In this document: positions 51,758-61,313 of the stretch, in pieces
Numbering within the stretch: the first letter of the stretch is position 1
How the letters are laid out: every line of letters starts with the position of its first letter
NCBI GenBank assembly: GCA_043801445.1
Contig: JAZDMB010000030.1
Coordinates: forward strand, 123,045-187,044
Reading direction: 5' to 3'
Source of the DNA: JAZDFP01 sp043801445
GTDB taxonomy: Bacteria; Planctomycetota; MHYJ01; JACQXL01
Length of the DNA: 64,000 nt
The notes under the pieces: model-generated
Told to the model about the DNA's origin: nothing
What the model saw: the letters and a program-made list of their open reading frames with translations, nothing else
The model's database searches: none
Position numbers and translations under genes: made by a program

Positions 51758-52684
51758 ATGAAACAATATCACATACGAACGATTCCTATTAGTCAGCGTA
51801 AGACCCTGGTTAATATAAAGGATTTTGCCAAGTTACCACCCCCATCGCATTCATTTAATACATTCATTGACTCATTACCGGACATCCTTGTGGGCAGTGA
51901 TTTCAAGATTCTGGTTGATGCCATTGTCAAATCTATCCGAGGTAAGCGGTTAGTCGGCGCAGGTCTGGGCGCTCATGTGATTAAATGCGGGTTATCACCG
52001 ATAATAATAGACCTGATGAAACGGGGAGTTATAAAATCCGTTGCGATGCACGGCGCTACGGCTATCCACGATTACGAAATATCGCTCATCGGCCGGACTT
52101 CGGAAAATGTCTCGGAGGGTATCAAGACCGGCGCATTCGGTATGATCAGCGAGACATCCGGTGCATTTGTCAGGGCATGCCGGAATGCGGTTAGTACGAA
52201 TATCGGACTCGGGCAATCATTAGGAAAACTTATCATAAAAGAACACAACAAATTCGTTTCGGCAAGCATTCTTGCCAATGCCTGTAAATTAGGGATTCCC
52301 GCCACGGTTCATGTCGCTATAGGAACGGATACCGTCCATATGCATCCGTCTATCTCCGGCGCTGATTTGGGAGAATGCAGTCTGACCGATTTCAGGATAT
52401 TTGCTAATACTATCTGCGGTTTGAATAAAGGAGTCTGGCTTAATATCGGCTCAGCCGTGATTATGCCCGAAGTATTCCTCAAAGCCGTTTCTATAGCCCG
52501 TAATCTGGGACACAAACTCGATTCATTTACTGCGGCAAATCTGGATATGATTCAGCATTACAGGCCGAGACAGAATGTCACCGGTCGACCGGCGCCTATC
52601 GGTATTAATATCACCGGACATCACGAAATTATGCTGCCACTTCTTAGAATGGCGATATTAAGCAGGTTGACTAATAATAAATAG
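51758..52684 (+). CDS. Deoxyhypusine synthase-like protein
   Basis: A 308-residue protein: VAMHGATAIHDYEISLIGRTSENVSEGIKTGAFGMISETS, TVHVAIGTDTVHMHPSISGAD, WLNIGSAVIMPEVFLKAVSIARNLGHK, YRPRQNVTGRP. The order of an N-terminal Rossmann-type segment, H-D-x-E and G-x-D-x-x-H-x-H-P fits a bacterial branch of the deoxyhypusine synthase fold. Bacteria lack hypusine; known bacterial relatives make homospermidine or are uncharacterised, so the activity is not assigned. The catalytic Lys of true DHS is not evident to me. It follows purH by 90 bp containing a 9-bp-repeat hairpin. Confidence 0.65.
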   Translation: MKQYHIRTIPISQRKTLVNIKDFAKLPPPSHSFNTFIDSLPDILVGSDFKILVDAIVKSIRGKRLVGAGLGAHVIKCGLSPIIIDLMKRGVIKSVAMHGATAIHDYEISLIGRTSENVSEGIKTGAFGMISETSGAFVRACRNAVSTNIGLGQSLGKLIIKEHNKFVSASILANACKLGIPATVHVAIGTDTVHMHPSISGADLGECSLTDFRIFANTICGLNKGVWLNIGSAVIMPEVFLKAVSIARNLGHKLDSFTAANLDMIQHYRPRQNVTGRPAPIGINITGHHEIMLPLLRMAILSRLTNNK

Positions 52685-52889
52685 CGATTCTAAAAACGGG
52701 CAGGGAATTTCTTGTGTCTTTTCCCGCTGGGCTATCCAAGTGGGCTACAACGGGATCCCGATGGACTTTGTCGGGAGTGGCTAAATTTTATACTGTGAGA
52801 AAATGATAAACTTCTGATTAGAGCCAGTTAGGAGCGAAGCAACTTACTGGCTCTTATCCCGTAGTGAAACGGAGAGAAAGGAGCTCTAT
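52685..52889. other. Leader region of the coiled-coil lipoprotein
   Basis: No gene. Palindromes GGGATCCCGATGG and AGAGCCAGTTA paired with TTACTGGCTCT; the latter hairpin lies at about 52820-52853, some 35 nt before the lipoprotein ATG. Confidence 0.45.
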
Positions 52890-53372
52890 ATGGGAAAACT
52901 ATGGATGATTCTAATATTGACAATAACTATGGCAGGAATGATTACTATGGGGTGTGATAATAAGGAAAAAGAAGCGCTTAAAGAAAAATTGGATGATACC
53001 GAAATAGATTTAAAGAGAAGTAAAACTGATTTGGACCGTGCCAAAATAGAACTCCAGAAATGCCATGAAAAACTTAAACAAGCAGAGAATGATTTAACCG
53101 AGTCAAATCAGAGTTTAAAACAAGTCAAGTCACAGTTAGAAGGATTAGAAGGAACTAAGAGTAGCACACAGAAGAAGTTTGACGAAACTATGGCAAAAGT
53201 CAAGGAACAGATAGAACCGGTTCCATCTATGTTGCAACCTGTTTTTGGATTGATAGATATGGCAATGGCCTATATCCAGGAGCCGGATGCTAGGAAAATG
53301 GTAGAACACACTAAAAAGAAATTAACTGAGGCTAATGAACGAATTAATAATGCTATCCAACTGGTAAAATGA
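52890..53372 (+). CDS. Coiled-coil lipoprotein
   Basis: A 160-residue protein with a signal peptide and lipobox-like end (LWMILILTITMAGMITMGC), so a likely lipoprotein. Residues 25-95 form a heptad-rich, strongly charged coiled coil (KEKLDDTEIDLKRSKTDLDR, AKIELQKCHEKLKQAENDLT), like a short Lpp/LPP20-type or SbcC-like coil. Residues 100-160 are a helical end domain. AAAGGAG precedes the ATG. The TGA stop lies inside the first bases of element copy C. Envelope-spacer function is inferred from shape only. Confidence 0.8.
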   Translation: MGKLWMILILTITMAGMITMGCDNKEKEALKEKLDDTEIDLKRSKTDLDRAKIELQKCHEKLKQAENDLTESNQSLKQVKSQLEGLEGTKSSTQKKFDETMAKVKEQIEPVPSMLQPVFGLIDMAMAYIQEPDARKMVEHTKKKLTEANERINNAIQLVK

Positions 53373-53490
53373 GACCGTTGAAAAACCCTTCAACGGTCTC
53401 ATCCTGAGCCCGTGAGGGCGAAGGATCTCTCTTGTTACAAGACCCTTAGCTCCGCTCAGGGTGAGTCTGTTGACTTTGTCAACAGCCTCA
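53369..53490 (+). repeat. Composite palindromic element, copy C
   Basis: GAGACCGTTGAA and TTCAACGGTCTC form a perfect 12-bp hairpin, then TCCTGAGC..GAAGGATCTCTC, AGACCCT..CAGGGTGAGTCT, and the closing palindrome GTTGACTTTGTCAAC + AGCCTCA. The upstream gene's stop codon is in its first four bases. Confidence 0.88.
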
Positions 53491-53662
53491 AAATAGTTCT
53501 TGAGAATTCCTTCAGCGAGTGGCTATGTGGAACGATGACATAAGTTCTTAGTGTAAGAGGGATATTTCTCGTCGGAGGTAATAGGTTATTTTATTGATCT
53601 ATAAGGTGTACGGTTACTGCCCTGCGGTATCAAGGCACTTATTCACTCTCAAATGATTTCTC

Positions 53663-53690
53663 TTGACAAGAAGTAATTTCTCGCTATAAT
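53663..53690 (+). promoter_or_regulatory. Consensus promoter of the Ser/Thr kinase gene
   Basis: TTGACA (53663-53668), 16-bp spacer, TATAAT (53685-53690), about 77 nt before the ATG. Confidence 0.82.
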
Positions 53691-53767
53691 TACTACATTA
53701 ACTATAAATCTAATCTTTCAGGTTAAAAATAATGGATTCAGGTGTATAGTCTTCTAATTCCTTGAGT

Positions 53768-54859
53768 ATGGAAAAAACCAGAACTGATAATTTCGGGAAT
53801 CTTGCTGTTGAATTGGGTTATACTACGGTAAAAAGAGTTAATATATGTCTTAACATTCAGCAAAGGATTCGAGAACTTGGTGTTGTTCCAAAACAACTTT
53901 ATGAAATAATGATTGATAAAGGTTATCTTACAGAAGTACAGGTGCAGGACATTTTGCAAAAACAAGGGGTAGAAATAATCGGCCGCACCGAAATTATCGG
54001 CTATAAAATCCTTGGTATACTCGGACGGGGAACAATGGGCACAGTATATAAAGCGATACAATTAAACATGGACCGGGAAGTTGCTCTGAAAATTTTATCT
54101 CCGCATCTGGTTAGTAACGTACAATTCGTTATGAGATTTTTCAAGGAAGCACGTTCCGTCGCACATCTTAATCATCCTAATATTATTCAAGGAATTGATG
54201 TGGGCGAATCTAATGGCATACATTATTTCGCTATGGAATATGTGGAAGGTAAAAACCTGGGGGATATCATTAAACAAAAAGGGCCAATGGTAGAACAAAA
54301 AGCAGCCACTATTATATTTAAAGTTGCTCAAGCTTTAAACCATGCTTACAAGAATAATATGGTTCATCGCGATATTAAAGCTCGTAACATTATGATTACT
54401 GACAAGGGTGGAATTATTAAATTATGCGATTTGGGACTTGCACGATTAATTATAGAAGACCATGCTCAACATAAAGAAACACTGGTAGGAACACCGGGTT
54501 ATATCTCTCCGGAACAAGCACGTGCCGAACCCAATATCGATATACGAAGTGATATCTATTCATTAGGAGTAACTTTTTATTTTTGTGTTACCGGTGAATT
54601 ACCTTTTAAGGGTGCAACGATTGCTATTGTTATAAGCAAACATCTTAATGAACAACCTATTCCTCCTAAACAAAAAAATCCAAAGATTTCGAATGCTATA
54701 AACACTATTATACTGAAAATGATGGCTAAAAAAAGAGAGGATCGGTACCAAACCCCTTCCGAATTAATTAGCGATTTAAAAAGATTTTTAAAACCAGTCG
54801 AAGCACCTCAAAAAACACCTACGATAAAATCAATAATACCTTTACCACCAGCAAACTGA
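53768..54859 (+). CDS. Hanks-type Ser/Thr protein kinase with N-terminal FGxxAV domain
   Basis: A 363-residue kinase. Residues 1-70 are the FGNLAVELGYTT...IMIDKGYLTEVQVQDILQKQ domain also found alone at 13967-14170. The kinase domain follows: LGRGTMGTVYKAIQ (P-loop), VALKIL (Lys), HRDIKARNIMIT (catalytic loop), CDLGLARL (DFG position reads DLG), GTPGYISPEQARAE, DIRSDIYSLGVTFYFCVTGELPF. The catalytic residues are intact. No transmembrane segment and no C-terminal sensor, so it is cytoplasmic. No Shine-Dalgarno is evident. The protein ends in a short Pro-rich tail. Confidence 0.92.
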   Translation: MEKTRTDNFGNLAVELGYTTVKRVNICLNIQQRIRELGVVPKQLYEIMIDKGYLTEVQVQDILQKQGVEIIGRTEIIGYKILGILGRGTMGTVYKAIQLNMDREVALKILSPHLVSNVQFVMRFFKEARSVAHLNHPNIIQGIDVGESNGIHYFAMEYVEGKNLGDIIKQKGPMVEQKAATIIFKVAQALNHAYKNNMVHRDIKARNIMITDKGGIIKLCDLGLARLIIEDHAQHKETLVGTPGYISPEQARAEPNIDIRSDIYSLGVTFYFCVTGELPFKGATIAIVISKHLNEQPIPPKQKNPKISNAINTIILKMMAKKREDRYQTPSELISDLKRFLKPVEAPQKTPTIKSIIPLPPAN

Positions 54860-54996
54860 GATTGCAAAGATTAAGAAGCAGGCAACCGGGACAATCAGAT
54901 TAGCCTAGTATGAGAACCTGACCATTTTGCCAATTAACCTAGGTATTACTGAGTTTGGTATAGTAAAACAAAAAGAGGCATCTTAAGTGAAATAGA

Positions 54997-56583
54997 TTAA
55001 CGAGATTGTGAACGCTGCGTAATGAGTGTTTTTATGGTTTTCAGTAAATCAAAAATTGAATATGGTTTTTGTAAAAACGGATATTTTTTATCCTGTATCT
55101 GATGGAAACATGATTCCTCATTAATATAACCACTGCTTAAAAGAACGGTCAAATCAGCTTTTTTTAAGCGCATTTTATCTAGCAATTGAAAAGCGTTCAT
55201 ATCAGGTAAAACCACATCACTGAAAATGAGATGGAAATCACCTTTTTCACGTTCGAATATATTCATTGCCTCAAACGCATCGGCTGCACCAAATACTATA
55301 TATCCATTTTTAGTAAGTATATCCACGACCAGATTAAGATTTTTCTCTTCGTCTTCCACCACCAGAATCCGTTCATTTCTGCCGTTAAATAAATTATTCT
55401 TCGCAATCTCATTATCCATTTTAGATTCTGGTTCTCCTTCGAATACGGGCAGATAAATCTCAAATGTTGTTCCCTTTTGCAATTCACTGGAAACATTTAT
55501 CCAACCGTCATGCTGTTTAACAATACCATAAACTACGGGCAGTCCCAAACCGGTTCCTTTTCCGACAGGTTTGGTGGTAAAAAATGGCTCAAAAATACGC
55601 TTGATGGTTTCCTTGTCAATACCAATGCCGTTATCCTGCACCGAAATAACGACAAATTTACCCGGACGCGCTTCGGAATTGATTTTATAATCTTCTTTTC
55701 CCAAGATTACGTCCTCTGTTTTAATAGTTATTTTTCCTCCTTGGAGCATGGCATCACACGCGTTGACCACCAAGTTCATAATTACCTGTCCGATTCCCCC
55801 GGAATCCAGACGAACCAGGTCCGTTTTTGATTTAAGGACAAATTCTATTATAATATTTTCACCAATCAGGCGCTTCAGCATTTTAAGCAAATCATTGATT
55901 GCCTGATTAATGTAAATCAATTTGAATTCCATCGGCTGGCGCCGGCTGAAAATCAGGAGTTGCTTGGTAAGGTTAGAAGCCCGTTCGGCAGCATCGACTA
56001 TCCCCTGCAAATTATTATACACTGGATGATTTTTGTCCAGGTTCATCATAGTCACCTCGCAATAACCGCTAATAATATTCAGCAGGTTATTGAAATCATG
56101 GGCGACTCCTCCAGCCAGGGTGCCGATTGATTCCATCTTTTGCGCCTGGATAAGCTGCGCCTGGAGCTGAATTTTTTCCTCCTCGATTTTCTTGCGTTTC
56201 GTGCGCTCGATTGCATCGTTGAGTTCCCTGTCGATGGCCGGCATAAGCCGTGCCATCTGGTTTTTCATTATATAATCGTGGGCGCCGGCTTTCATTACCG
56301 CCACAGCCATATCCTCACCGATGGCACCTGAAACAATGATGAAGGGAAGGTCAATCCCGGTTGATTGGAGTGTTTTTAATGCCTCCAATCCGTTAAATCG
56401 CGGCATATTGTAATCTGAAATGACTAAATCCCATTTCTCTTTTTTTAATGCAGCAGACATATCTTCCGACGTATCCACTCTTGTATAAATCGGTTCATAA
56501 CCGCCCCGGCGCAATTCGCGTAAAATCATGAGGGAATCATCTTCAGAATCTTCTACATGCAATAATTTAAGCGGTTTACCCAT
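54997..56583 (-). CDS. Hybrid sensor kinase: REC-HisKA-HATPase-REC
   Basis: A 528-residue soluble protein. First receiver at about 5-125 (LHVEDSEDDSLMI, LVISDYNMPRFNG, IIVSGAIGE); then HisKA with KMESIGTLAGGVAHDFNNLLNIISGYCEV (His near 163); HATPase with MNLVVNACDAM, VQDNGIGIDKE and GKGTGLGLPVVYGIVKQHDG; and a C-terminal receiver (RILVVEDEEKNLNLVVDIL, IFSDVVLPDMN, LLSSGYI, FLQKPYS). It lacks its own sensor domain, so it probably receives signals via its N-terminal receiver from the adjacent genes. Last of a three-gene two-component cluster. Confidence 0.94.
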   Translation of the reverse strand: MGKPLKLLHVEDSEDDSLMILRELRRGGYEPIYTRVDTSEDMSAALKKEKWDLVISDYNMPRFNGLEALKTLQSTGIDLPFIIVSGAIGEDMAVAVMKAGAHDYIMKNQMARLMPAIDRELNDAIERTKRKKIEEEKIQLQAQLIQAQKMESIGTLAGGVAHDFNNLLNIISGYCEVTMMNLDKNHPVYNNLQGIVDAAERASNLTKQLLIFSRRQPMEFKLIYINQAINDLLKMLKRLIGENIIIEFVLKSKTDLVRLDSGGIGQVIMNLVVNACDAMLQGGKITIKTEDVILGKEDYKINSEARPGKFVVISVQDNGIGIDKETIKRIFEPFFTTKPVGKGTGLGLPVVYGIVKQHDGWINVSSELQKGTTFEIYLPVFEGEPESKMDNEIAKNNLFNGRNERILVVEDEEKNLNLVVDILTKNGYIVFGAADAFEAMNIFEREKGDFHLIFSDVVLPDMNAFQLLDKMRLKKADLTVLLSSGYINEESCFHQIQDKKYPFLQKPYSIFDLLKTIKTLITQRSQSR

Positions 56584-56653
56584 ATATTCTCCTTAAAATG
56601 ATTTCATTTCCGGATGGTTTATCTGTAACTTTCAGCCGCAATGTAATTCAATA

Positions 56654-57103
56654 TCACTTAGTCCCATTTTTAGGTGCGGTTTGATTTAGAACCAGCCAGT
56701 ACAATCCTAATTGCCTGACCGCTTCAATAAATTGGTCGAAATCCACGGGCTTGCGGATGTAACTGTTGGCTCCTGATTCGTAGCCTCTGATTAAATCTCT
56801 ATCCTCCTTTGAGGAAGTGAGAATGACCACTGGCATTAATTTGGTGCGTTCGTCCGCCCGGATTCTTTTCAGGACTTCAATTCCGTCTATTTTAGGCAAT
56901 TTCAAATCAAGCAAAGTAACCTGCGGGGTAGAGCTTGTATCGCGTCCGGCAAATTGACCGCTGCCAAAAAGGTAATCAAGCGCCTCTGCTCCGTCGTGAG
57001 CCACCACGACACTATTCATAATATTATTTTTCTTGAGCGCGCGTAAAGTTAACATTTCATCATCCGGATTATCCTCGACTAATAGAATCACATTCTTTTC
57101 CAT
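56654..57103 (-). CDS. Single-domain response regulator (Rcp1-like)
   Basis: A 149-residue receiver: ILLVEDNPDDEMLTLRALKKN, DYLFGSGQF, VTLLDLKLPKIDGIEVLKRIRAD with the phosphorylated Asp, VVILTSSKEDRDLIRGYESGANSYIRKPVDFDQF. The ALDYLFGxGx insertion and LDLKLPKxxG wording are those of Rcp1-type regulators, which partner with phytochrome-like histidine kinases. It is transcribed between the frameshifted sensor kinase and the hybrid kinase, so it could carry phosphate between them. Confidence 0.94.
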   Translation of the reverse strand: MEKNVILLVEDNPDDEMLTLRALKKNNIMNSVVVAHDGAEALDYLFGSGQFAGRDTSSTPQVTLLDLKLPKIDGIEVLKRIRADERTKLMPVVILTSSKEDRDLIRGYESGANSYIRKPVDFDQFIEAVRQLGLYWLVLNQTAPKNGTK

Positions 57104-57142
57104 AGTATTTTCCTTTCTGTTAAAAATTATATGAACTCCTAT

Positions 57143-59490
57143 CTAAAGGGTAAAATAAAAAGCAGTTCCTTTACCGACGGCGCTTTCTGTCCAGATTTTT
57201 CCGCCGTGCCGGTTGATAACCCTCTGCACGATGGCCAGTCCGATACCCGTGCCGGGAAAATCACTTGTTGAATGCAATCGCTGGAATGCGCCGAAAAGTT
57301 TATCCGCATATTTCATTTCAAAGCCCACGCCGTTATCACGAATAAAATAAGCCGTATCACCTTCTTTTTTAATCAAGCCTATCTCTATCATCGCCGAATC
57401 ATTTTTGCCGGTAAACTTCCAGGCATTACCGATGAGATTATTAAGAGCAATTTGAATCAGATGACTATCGCCGTCTACAACCATCCCGGGTGTAATGGCG
57501 GATTCGACTTTGCGCTGAGGCTCTGCCTTTTTATGCTCCTCGATGATGGAATGCGCCAAGGCGCTTAAATCAACTTTCTCCTTTTTAAATACAGAACGCG
57601 AGATGCGCGAAAGATTGAGCATATCATCAATCAATTCAGCCATTTTATTGCTGGCTGCCCTGATTCGGCTTAAATAGTTTTTCGCTTCACCATCCAGTTT
57701 ATCGCCATAGTCTTCCAAGAGAATCTGGCTGAAACCGTCAACACTGCGCAATGGCGCCCTTAAATCGTGCGATACCGAATAATTAAAAGCTTCCAGCTCT
57801 TTATTAATATTAGCCAGCTCGATTGTTTTACGTTTTAGCTCCTCATTGGCAGAATTAACAATTCTTCGGAATGCTTGCGCCTGGTAATATCCTCAATCAT
57901 TCCGTCAAAGAATTCTATTTCGCCTTTTTCGTCTCGGTGGATTCTTGCGGAAACCGCCCCCCAGATCGGCGTTCCGTCTTTTCGTTTCAATCTTAACTCT
58001 ACGCCGAATACATAACCCTCGATCATAAGCCGGTCGGAAAATGCTTTCCGATCTTCGGGGTCCACATAGAGTCCGGCCACGGAACTTTTCATGAATTCAT
58101 CAATTGTATCATAACCGAACATTTTGGCGATAGCTGTGTTGGCCATAAGAAAACGCCCGGTCGGTCCGGGGGTATTGCGATAAATACCGACCGGAATATT
58201 GGAAATAAGCATGCGATAGCGTTCCTCTGCCTGAAGGCGTTGCTTTTCCAATTCTATGGCATACAAAGCAGAAGATATACTCCTGCTTATTTCTGTAAAT
58301 AAGTCTTGTTCTTCGCTATCGTTAGTAAATTGCTTGGGCAGAGAAACGACCATGAAGCCATAAGATTTTGTCTCATGTCTTAAATCAATAGACATCGCGC
58401 TGCGCCCTGGAGAATCATTCATCATCGGACATTTTGAACATACATGTTTTTGGTTGTTGACAATAAAAAGTTCCCCCTGTTTTTTTATTTCGTCCCAACA
58501 AGGAGGAAATTCCCGATTTTTTACTTGTTCTTTCAGTACCGAAAACTTTTCACCGGCACCGGCTTCAGCATCAGCGATAATCTCATAGCTTTCATTAAGC
58601 AGAATAATCCAGGCACTGTAATATCCTCGTGTTTCAATCAGATTCTTACAGGTTTCCCGAATTAGGGACTTAATATCTTTTTCCTTTGTAATCAGCTTAT
58701 TAACTTTTACAATAGCATGCATGATGGTATTAATATGCTCTAATCTTTTAGAGGCGGTATAATAAAGCCGAATCACAAAACCGAGAATCAAAAGATATGC
58801 AGACAAACGCAGAACATGCAGGAACCAATAATTAGCCGACCACATGGATGAAAACTTCGCGATCGGCGCTGAAAGCCCAAATAAAAGCAGCAAAACAGCA
58901 AATAAATAAAATTCCAGATTGCCTGTTCTGCGGAAGAAAACAAGGAAACGCATCATTCCGATGAGAAACAATCCTCCTCCTGATAAATTAAGCGCCAGCG
59001 TTAAATTAGAGAAGTTCCCCTGGTCAGCCATAACCGGCAATGATTCCTGGAAAAATAATAAGATGCACGCGAATATTATGAAAAATGCAGCCGCAATATA
59101 AGGCGACCACCTTTTGTCCAGATGAGAAACAATTCGTTCCGGCAGCCATGCCAAGGCGAAGAAAAAACCGCCGACCAGAACTGCCATACTATGCAATAGA
59201 ATATAAGCATCACCGGGTAGAAGCGCGGCGTGGAAACCATCCAGTATACCCATTCCTATAAATGCTATTATCGGAAAAAAGAATTCGGTGTTATTTTTTG
59301 ATGCCTTTCGCTGCAACACAAATATAGCCATCAGGATAGCCGCTAAAGCACCGATAGATTCCGCCACGGAATGCAGTGTCAGATTTTCCCAGTACCAATT
59401 TGGCTTTAAATTAAGAAAATAGCAAATACCGCAAACGATTATCGCCAATAAAATTAATATCAAATAAAATATTCCACGCCGTGATGACAT
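57143..59490 (-). pseudogene. Membrane sensor kinase (7-8 TM, GAF, PAS, HisKA, HATPase) broken by a -1 frameshift
   Basis: One gene read as two frames. From ATG 59490: seven to eight transmembrane helices in a MASE-like sensor (NLTLHSVAESIGALAAILMA, MGILDGFHAALL, LLHSMAVLVGGFFFALAWLP), a GAF domain, and a PAS/PAC domain ending DGMIEDITRRKHSEEL; this frame stops at 57835. The second frame resumes at once with NSANEELKRKTIELANINKE, LEAFNYSVSHDLRAPLRSVDG (phospho-acceptor His codon 57769-57767), and HATPase motifs NNLIGNAWKF, IRDNGVGFEMKY, GTGIGLAIVQRVINRHGG. The shift lies within 57846-57868. No slippery heptamer is seen, so mutation or a sequence error is likelier than programmed frameshifting. 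Confidence 0.85.
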
Positions 59491-59818
59491 AGTATTTTTA
59501 ATCTATTTATAATTATATGGAAATTAAAGAGTTATAGAAAATGGTCTTTTCGCTTTATGAGCCAGTTGCGCTACTGGTCCAACTCATTATTTACGATTAT
59601 ATATAGAAGGACTCCTTATAACTGTCAAGAAAAATACTTAACATTTTTCCCTATACGGGTGCTAAATCTGTTAAATTCGGTTGTTTAATTTATATTTAGG
59701 TCCGAACTTCACTGATTAAATCTGCGAAATCTGTGGCTAAACTTCATTTCTCACAAAAATATAAAATTCCCCTTGTTTCCATCTAAACAGGTGTTATATT
59801 TATTGCGGAGAAGGAAAT
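59491..59818. other. Intergenic region with short-period repeats
   Basis: No gene. Contains GAGCCAGTTGCGCTACTGG palindromic words (59560-59585) and AATCTG/AATCTGTGG 9-bp-type words (59665-59745). Confidence 0.5.
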
Positions 59819-61252
59819 ATGAAAACAATATCTTTACTGACTACATTTATAGGTTTGTGTCTGATTCTGGCTTGGGGTTTTTTGTTAATCCCTGCCATTG
59901 CTGACCTGCCCGACATGGCGTCTCAGCCCGAAAGACTTGGTCTGGCGGGCGAGACCAAATCTGTCAAAATCGATAGCATGACCACTACTATTAGCGGATA
60001 CGGCGAAGTGGCTATTGCCAAACCGATTACTTTTAATAAAATAAGCCTGTTCATTATTTCCCAGGTAAACAAAGACACTAAAAAACCACAGGATTTCATT
60101 ACCTTAAAAGAAGGTTTAGCCCGAGGAATAGTTACGGTCTCGGAACAAAAGTCCGCTACAGTAGGAACATTACAGGTAACTAATCATTCTGATAAACCGC
60201 TTTTTATTCAAGGCGGAGATGTGGTGGAAGGCGGACAGCAGGACCGGGCTATCTCGGTAAGTTTGATTATCCAACCGAGAACCACGGTTGATGTGCCGTC
60301 ACTTTGCGTGGAGCCGTCACGTTGGACCGGTCAATCACAATTCAGGACGTCTAAAAGTTATTCATGTTCTAACGCTATGCGACTTGCTATCCTGAGAAGA
60401 AACCAGAACGCGGTCTGGGAACAAGTCCGCCAGATTAAAGCCCAAGCGGAAGAAATTACCAAACAGAAATCAAGCACCTCCAGTTTTACAGAAGAGATTA
60501 CTAATGGACAAATGCGAAAGGCATCAGGCGAATATGAAAAAACCTTTGCTAAATTAGCAGAACAATATCCGGATGCCCTCGGGCTGGCTTATATCCTCAA
60601 CGGAGAAATATATGCGATTGAATTTTTCCAGAGCCACCTTCTTTTTAAGCAGGCATATCCTAAACTTATAAAAGCATATATCAAAGAAGCGGTTCTTAAT
60701 ACCGCCTGGCCCGTTAGAAGTGTCCTTGCAAACTCTGGCACCGGAAACAACGCCCCTTCTGACACTTCTAACGGAGCGGGAAGCCTCCGAAGGAGTCCGA
60801 ATGACTCTTCGGAGTCCATCGGACCAGCAAAGGTTGCTACCGCATCACCAGAGAAACCCAAAACTATTACTGAAGAAGAGATAATTAAATTTATAAATGA
60901 CCTGCATGGCAGTAAGGCGGCTTATACCGAATGTATCGGCGGCAGCCAGATTATTCAGGTTGAAAATGATAATGGAATTTATCAGGAAGTGATAGACATC
61001 AAATCAAAAGCAGTTATACACCGTCAGTATCTGAATAAATTAACGATTGCGAATGAAGAACTTAAGGTGAAAGGTAAGCCGGCTTCTGTTCCGGAGCCGC
61101 CAATGCCTCCGGTCCAGCTGCCAAAATCACCGGGAATATCTTATCCTCCGTCAGATACATTGAAGCCTCAAAATCCAGACTTGATTATTAAAAAGAACAA
61201 CACGACACCTGTCCCGTTACCTACCACGCCTATGCCTATGCCTGGACGGTAG
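59819..61252 (+). CDS. Exported DUF6569/ARPP-1-like protein
   Basis: A 477-residue protein with a signal peptide (LLTTFIGLCLILAWGFLLIPAIA). Residues about 60-300 fit the DUF6569 (ARPP-1-like) pattern: ITLKEGLARGIVTVSEQ, VTNHSDKPLFIQGGDVVEGGQQDRAISVSLIIQP, VPSLCVEPSRWTGQSQF, AVWEQVRQI. The biochemical role of the family is not established to my knowledge. Two stretches look like repeat insertions: residues about 29-46 (DLPDMASQPERLGLAG) and about 300-332 (GAGSLRRSPNDSSESIGP, from a CTCCGAAGGAGTCCGA/ACTCTTCGGAG palindrome at 60780-60830). The tail is Pro-rich. The ribosome site is GGAGAAGGAAAT. Confidence 0.75.
   Translation: MKTISLLTTFIGLCLILAWGFLLIPAIADLPDMASQPERLGLAGETKSVKIDSMTTTISGYGEVAIAKPITFNKISLFIISQVNKDTKKPQDFITLKEGLARGIVTVSEQKSATVGTLQVTNHSDKPLFIQGGDVVEGGQQDRAISVSLIIQPRTTVDVPSLCVEPSRWTGQSQFRTSKSYSCSNAMRLAILRRNQNAVWEQVRQIKAQAEEITKQKSSTSSFTEEITNGQMRKASGEYEKTFAKLAEQYPDALGLAYILNGEIYAIEFFQSHLLFKQAYPKLIKAYIKEAVLNTAWPVRSVLANSGTGNNAPSDTSNGAGSLRRSPNDSSESIGPAKVATASPEKPKTITEEEIIKFINDLHGSKAAYTECIGGSQIIQVENDNGIYQEVIDIKSKAVIHRQYLNKLTIANEELKVKGKPASVPEPPMPPVQLPKSPGISYPPSDTLKPQNPDLIIKKNNTTPVPLPTTPMPMPGR
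60780..60830 (+). repeat. In-frame palindrome inside the DUF6569-like gene
   Basis: GCCTCCGAAGGAGTCCGAAT paired with ACTCTTCGGAGTCC, encoding part of a Ser/Gly/Arg linker with no conservation pattern. Confidence 0.65.
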
Positions 61253-61313
61253 AGAAGTCAAAAGTAAAAATTAGTAAGTAATCCCGACGAGGCCTATCGG
61301 GATAACCTTTAAC

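Noticed and set aside
57143..57751. Independent short histidine kinase gene
   Set aside because: Its apparent start is an internal TTG; coding homology with the acceptor His continues upstream in the same frame to the PAS gene, so it is the 3' part of one frameshifted gene.
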